From positions 744,001 to 808,000 of the forward strand of contig NW_008805076.1 of the NCBI RefSeq assembly GCF_000004825.1: 64,000 bases of DNA. The letters are read 5' to 3'. Origin of the DNA: Heterostelium album PN500 (taxonomy: Eukaryota > Evosea > Eumycetozoa > Acytosteliales > Acytosteliaceae). The position numbers and the translations under genes were made by a program. Positions 59,029-64,000 of the stretch are shown piece by piece; position 1 is the first letter of the stretch, and every line of letters starts with the position of its first letter. Below the pieces are notes generated by a model that saw nothing but the letters and a program-made list of their open reading frames with translations, did not search any database and had not been told where the DNA came from.

Positions 59029-62000
59029 ATGAAGAGAAATAGTATTGAATTACAAACGAATCCATCGTTGGTTATTCTGATGGCAGAGTTTGAAAAAGAG
59101 GGACTTCGTATGAGTAAGCGTATCTCAAAGTCGAATCAGGGATCGACTGCAGGGACACCATTGTCTTTAACACCGCCATTACATTCGACACAACAACAAC
59201 AACAACATCTTCATATACCAGGTGGTACCACTCTACATTCGCCACTCTCAATGTCATCATCATTGATAGCACCACAGACATCACCGTGGATTCTTGGATA
59301 TGCACTGGACGACATGTCTCGTTTCGCCGATGAAATAGCAGTGCTGCCACATTCGCTCGTTCCACTGCATCCGTTCATCGATTCACAATCACTCCAACTG
59401 ATAATTCACTACTTCCAACCACTCATCATAAAGAATATACAGAATCACAATCAACATACACATCACAGAAGTAATAGTACGAACGGCAGTACAGGCAGTG
59501 CAAACAACAGTCCAAATATCAATTTCAACATGGAGAAACTCACTATTATGCTTACAAGGTCAATCAGTAGTTTCTCAAACAAACATCAGCTACTGAGTAG
59601 ACTTCAATTGAATCGTGAACAACTGGTATGGATTATCTATTTGATGACCGAGCATTTCTACCATCGTTTCGATAGCGGCAATCCGAATGGTGGTACTCAT
59701 TTGTCGGAACTCTCTATTTCTGCATCTTCTACTTTTAATTCACTGTCGGCATCTCCACTCAATTTAGAATCACCATTACCACCATTACAATTGCAACAAC
59801 ATTCACAATCTCAACAACAATCTCAACAACATACACGTAAAACACATTATGAAATAATTAATAGTTTACTGCCTATTCAATCACCATTCATAAGCGACGA
59901 CGATTACTCTGCCATTCTCAAACCAACCGAGAATTACAATGATATTTCACATAGTTTCTCTGATATTTCGAAAGCACTTGGTCATCTACTTGATTGGCTA
60001 GCCGAATTGTTTGGATTATCCAATGGAAACAGCAACAGCAACAACAGTAACACAACAACAACAACAATTTCAACATCTGCATCAACATCATCTTCTACTT
60101 TATCAGTAAACAATAATGGTGCTGGTGGATCGTCAACGAAGCACAGAAGAACAAACAGTACAATGACACCATCTAGTTCAGTGGATGCTCAACTGGCGGC
60201 ATACAACAGCTCAATGACAGAGATTCTCTCGAAACTCTTGTTGCGCGTATATAATTTAGTGAAAGTAGGTGCTGTCGTACCTGTACATCTGAGTGACGGT
60301 GTTAAATTCCATGGATTCCTTCCAATTCCTCATCATCTAATCAATTCAATCGTTCACAAATCAAATGTTTCCGACCCGTATTCAAGTAGTATGAATTGGT
60401 TCGATATTGCATGTAGACAGCAACAACAACAAGTACAAGTTCAACAACAGGATTTAGTTGCAGTATTAAAACGTAGATTATTTAGAGATTCACCAATACA
60501 CTTGGGTGATGTTGAGATCATTACTGCTTCAGACTTTGCTCAGAGAGAACAACCAACAGCTACAGGACAACGTGCAATCGATATAAGCGAGGATTACTTT
60601 GATCAGGATTTAGATTGCAATTACGATTTGATTCCAAATGAGGATTTAATGTTGTTCTATGGTTACACTTTGGATGACTATGATTATATTTGTTTGGAAT
60701 TCCCGGTGTACAAGACCGCAGAACAGTTGGAGCGTGACTTCCCCGACAAGGATGAACTGGCGCGTGAGCAGCTGTTGGCCGCTGCCAAACTAAAGATTCT
60801 TGGTGAGTTGGGAATTGGAATGTCGGCATTCAAGACGCCTGGAATCTACTGCGAGATGATCACACGTGACAAACCACTCGGTATCAATCTTCTAGATGTC
60901 AGTCGTGTCGCCAAACTCCGTGAGTTCGAAGCGTATTTCTACGAGCCTGGCCAGTGTGAAACAATGATTACCTATCGTAATGAACTGGAGGTTCTTGTCT
61001 ACCAGAGTCAGATACTCCATCGCATTCTAGACAGCATTACCTCGCGTCTCAAAGCAATGTTTCTGAGTGTAAGTTCCGAGTCGAACATCCAGTTGCCAAC
61101 GGAGCTGGAGCGTTACTACAAGAATCATCAGTCGATTGTCGAGCGATCACTCCAACAGCTGGCACATCAAAAGAGTAATCTATGCAAGCCTGCCAATCGT
61201 ATTACCAATGGATTCATTCGTCCATCGGATGCAGTCTATCGAAAGTTTGAGAAATGGCTGGCTAGCGACGGTGTTCAATGTCCGAAACTTCAAATCGCCA
61301 ACTTCCAGGATAGTACAGGTCGTGGTATTGTCACCACCAAAAAAGTCGAAGAAAATGAAGTCATCATTAAAGTACCACGTAAATTCCTTATCAACGTTCA
61401 AGTTGCACGCGAACATCCTATACTCGGTCGAATATTCGAGGAATTCTCTGGTCTCAACGACGATACCATCCTATTCCTATTCGTCATCTACGAAAAAGAG
61501 AATCCAAATTCTTTCTGGAGACCATTCTTTGATACATTACCATCTTATTTCCCAACATCCATTCATTATACGTATGTTGAAATATCTAAAAATTTAATCA
61601 ACCTCAAATTCATTCAATTCATTTATTAATAACTATCCTTCAAATGATAAATAGTTCAACGGAATTGTTAGAGTTGGAAGGTACAAATTTATTTGCAGAA
61701 ACACTACAGGTTAAAGAGCATCTTCAATCGATTAGAGATATGTTGTTCCCAGAGTTGTCAGAGCAATATCCAACGATATTCCCAGAGTCGTTGTTCAGTT
61801 GGGAGAACTTTTTGTGGGCGCGTTCCCTGTTTGACAGTCGTGCCATTCAGTTGAAGATCGACGATAAGATTACCAATTGTTTGGTACCGATGGCCGATAT
61901 GATCAATCATCATCACAACGCCCAGATATCACAGCGATTCTTTGACCAGACCGACCAGTGTTTCAAGATGGTGTCGTGTTGTTCCGTCCCGCCAAACGCC

Positions 62001-62810
62001 CAGATATTCCTACACTACGGTGCACTTCAGAATCGTGAGTTGGCACTCTACTATGGATTCGTAATCCAAGATAATCCGTATGATAGTATGTTGATTGGAT
62101 TCGATCTGCCAGACGAAGATACACCGGAGATCACCAAGAGCAAGCAAGATCTACTCGCTGCCAATCTGCTGTCGATCGATACACACTACCTCAGAAAGAG
62201 CAATATTCCACCCAAGGTTTTGGCAGCTCTGAGAGTGGCGTTGATGACACCGGAAGAGTGTAATCCATACGTCGACATCTGGAATCCTATCACTCGTAGA
62301 AACGAGGAGTCGATGCTGCACACTCTCTACTCGACGGTATTGATGTTTTTGAAACAATTCTCGTCGTCGTGGGAAGAAGACAAACAGCTATGCGAACAAG
62401 TCACCTCCAGACAGAAATCACTACTCTCAAAGATTACCAATAGTAAAGAAAGAGTGGATCGTAGCGGTAGTAGTGGCGGTAGCAGTGGCGCCAGCGGTAA
62501 CCATCAAGAAAATGATGATGATGATGATCAACATGAAGATGACGATGATGCTAATGAACAGCAAGAGGATGATGATGAGCAACAATCATCGGAACAAATG
62601 AAGATTGTACTCCAATACAGAATTGAACAGAAGCAGATATTGACTGGTACTCTTCAGAAGATCATTGAACGTATGACAGAAATGGGTATCGAGATTCCAA
62701 AATCACCAAGTGAATATTCTGACGATGAACAAGATTATAACGAGGATGATCAAGATGATGAAGATGAAGATGATGATGATGAGCAATACTTTAGTGATAG
62801 TGAGGAGTAA
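59029..62810 (+). CDS. SET-domain (SETD3/Rubisco-LSMT-like) methyltransferase, tandem form
   Basis: Exons 59029-61571 and 61655-62810 give 1232 residues. The C-terminal half is a complete SET plus substrate-binding unit: GRGIVTTKKVEENEVIIKVP, LVPMADMINHHHNAQ (the catalytic N-H), LHYGALQNRELALYYGF and a helical Rubisco-substrate-binding-like region. The N-terminal half (about 380-720) shows a second, weaker copy: VPVHLSDG, FLPIPHHLINSIVHKS where DxINH would be, NEDLMLFYGYTLDDYDY, and a second helical substrate-binding region, so the polypeptide looks like a degenerate SET unit fused before an active one. SETD3 methylates actin histidine; other members act on ribosomal proteins or other targets, and the substrate here is unknown. 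Between them are Gln, Ser and Thr inserts. The C-terminus is Asp/Glu rich. Confidence 0.8.
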
Positions 62811-64000
62811 CACTAAAATAAAAAAAATATATGTCTTGTAAATATTATATTTGGTAAAACACATACAACTTATTGTTTCAAGCTCCCTCACAATTCAAAT
62901 CAAATACAAACAACCTCGCTCGATCCACACCAATCACAATCAAATTCAAAGTTGAATTGAATGTTTCAAGTGATTTTTGTTTGAATCTATATGATTGGTT
63001 ATTGAAGTGCTTAATTATTATAATCTTACATATCAAAATCAGATAACATTTATATAAAACAATTTGAAATTTTGGGATTTTAGGTTGTATGTAGATCATG
63101 ATGATGATGATGATTGATTGATTGATGGTTGATATTACAATTGTGTAATGTGGTGTAACCAATAGGATTGTAAAAGAGAATAATTGTATCTACCATCTTC
63201 CACAAATAGTCGGTTTGTAGAGTAAGCAGTCAAATCAAAATCTAAAAAAAACTATCTGTCTACACTTTTTGTTTATGATTGTAAATCACAAATCTTAAAA
63301 GTAGTTTAGTTGAAGTGAAGTAATGTGGTTTAATATTTATTTGATCATAAATAAACTATCTGTCTTTCTATCTGTTTCAATTTCAAATATTTCATTTATT
63401 GAATATATGGTTAGATTTACATAAATCACATAAACAAAAAGTGTAGTGGATAGTAGTATTGAAATAGAATAGAATAGAATGCTTGAATGACCGATGAATA
63501 ATAGTAATATTTATTTAACACACACTAAAACTCTATCCATTTTCTACACCAAGTGTTTGTGGTAATCAATAAATAAAATAACCATTCGTAAAGGAAGTGG
63601 ACATTATAAAATAATAGTTTTGTTGGTATTATCTGATAGTAAGATATAAAAAAATAATATAATACATGTGGTAATTATTTAAATTAATTAAATAAATTTG
63701 AAAATAAAAATGTGTGTGTTATGTGTGTTAGAGAGAGAGAAGTTGGGGTGTTTTTTTGTGTTAATGTGATTTTATTGATCAAAAGGTTAAACAATCATTG
63801 GTTTAATGATTGAAGACTGATTTTTTTAATGATGATGTTATGTTGTTTAATTATAAAGGGTAATTTTTTTATTTTTAAATAAAGTGTTTATTGTTTTAAA
63901 AAATTTTTTTAAAAACTATCAAAAAAGAAAAAAATGGATTTATTTAATTGTGAATCTTATAATTGGCGTCGCTAGAAATAGATAAGTTGTGTGAGGGGTT
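62811..64000. other. AT-rich right flank
   Basis: 3' flank of the SET gene and presumably the upstream region of the next gene. A minus-strand segment (62878-62990) reads NSTLNLIVIGVDRARLFVFD in one frame and a 38-codon minus ORF starts at about 63197; neither has further support. The (ATC/GAT)n tract near 63095-63120 is simple repeat. Confidence 0.35.

Noticed and set aside
62878-63200. Minus-strand small ORFs at the right flank (NSTLNLIVIGVD; MVDTIILFYNPIG)
   Set aside because: Short, separate, with no splice pair that joins them convincingly and no signal peptide or domain; mentioned only in the flank entry.

Overview
The window is nuclear DNA of a dictyostelid social amoeba (cellular slime mould). 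Intergenic DNA is extremely AT-rich and full of poly(A)/poly(T). Introns are short GT-AG introns of roughly 60-120 nt. Proteins carry long Asn, Gln, Ser and Thr runs, and several genes are social-amoeba types (AcrA-like histidine-kinase/adenylyl cyclase, ComC-like EGF/TIG surface protein, FERM-LRR protein). Conserved coding exons are less AT-rich than I would expect for Dictyostelium discoideum, so a Polysphondylium/Heterostelium or Cavenderia-like species is my guess; the species cannot be fixed from sequence alone.

Layout. 0-10 kb: the 3' part of a RasGAP-VPS9 gene, a 16-exon ComC-like surface protein gene (minus) and a four-helix membrane protein (minus). 12.6-33.6 kb: three B-box/Kelch paralogues, interleaved with an AcrA-type adenylyl cyclase, the ALG3 mannosyltransferase, a low-complexity protein of unknown role and a BFR1-like protein. 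33.6-42.6 kb: a small secreted protein, two members of a second small secreted family (plus the relic 5' end of a third), the Rab geranylgeranyltransferase beta subunit and an eIF2-alpha-kinase-type kinase. 42.8-64 kb: DPH7, an ankyrin-PH protein whose unusually long fourth intron appears to carry an H/ACA snoRNA, a membrane-anchored Crinkler-like protein, a secreted beta-helix-like protein, a Lys-rich XPA-C-like protein, a FERM-LRR protein and a tandem SET/Rubisco-LSMT-like protein.

These genes do not form an operon or one pathway. Shared themes are small-GTPase control (RasGAP-VPS9, Rab prenylation), cAMP and phosphorelay signalling (AcrA), stress translation control (eIF2 kinase, DPH7), and cell-surface or secreted proteins.

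The most interesting new observation is the intronic H/ACA snoRNA candidate at 47309-47450. It has two hairpins with guide pockets, an H box 15 nt and an ACA box 14 nt below the pocket tops. A second is the secreted-family cluster with a decayed third copy and a shared upstream TGAGGGA motif. Four otherwise intact genes (ALG3, acrA, FERM-LRR, XPA-C-like) need a one-base (or equivalent) frame correction, two of them at homopolymer runs, so assembly error is the likeliest cause. I saw no tRNA, rRNA, CRISPR array or recognisable retroelement.
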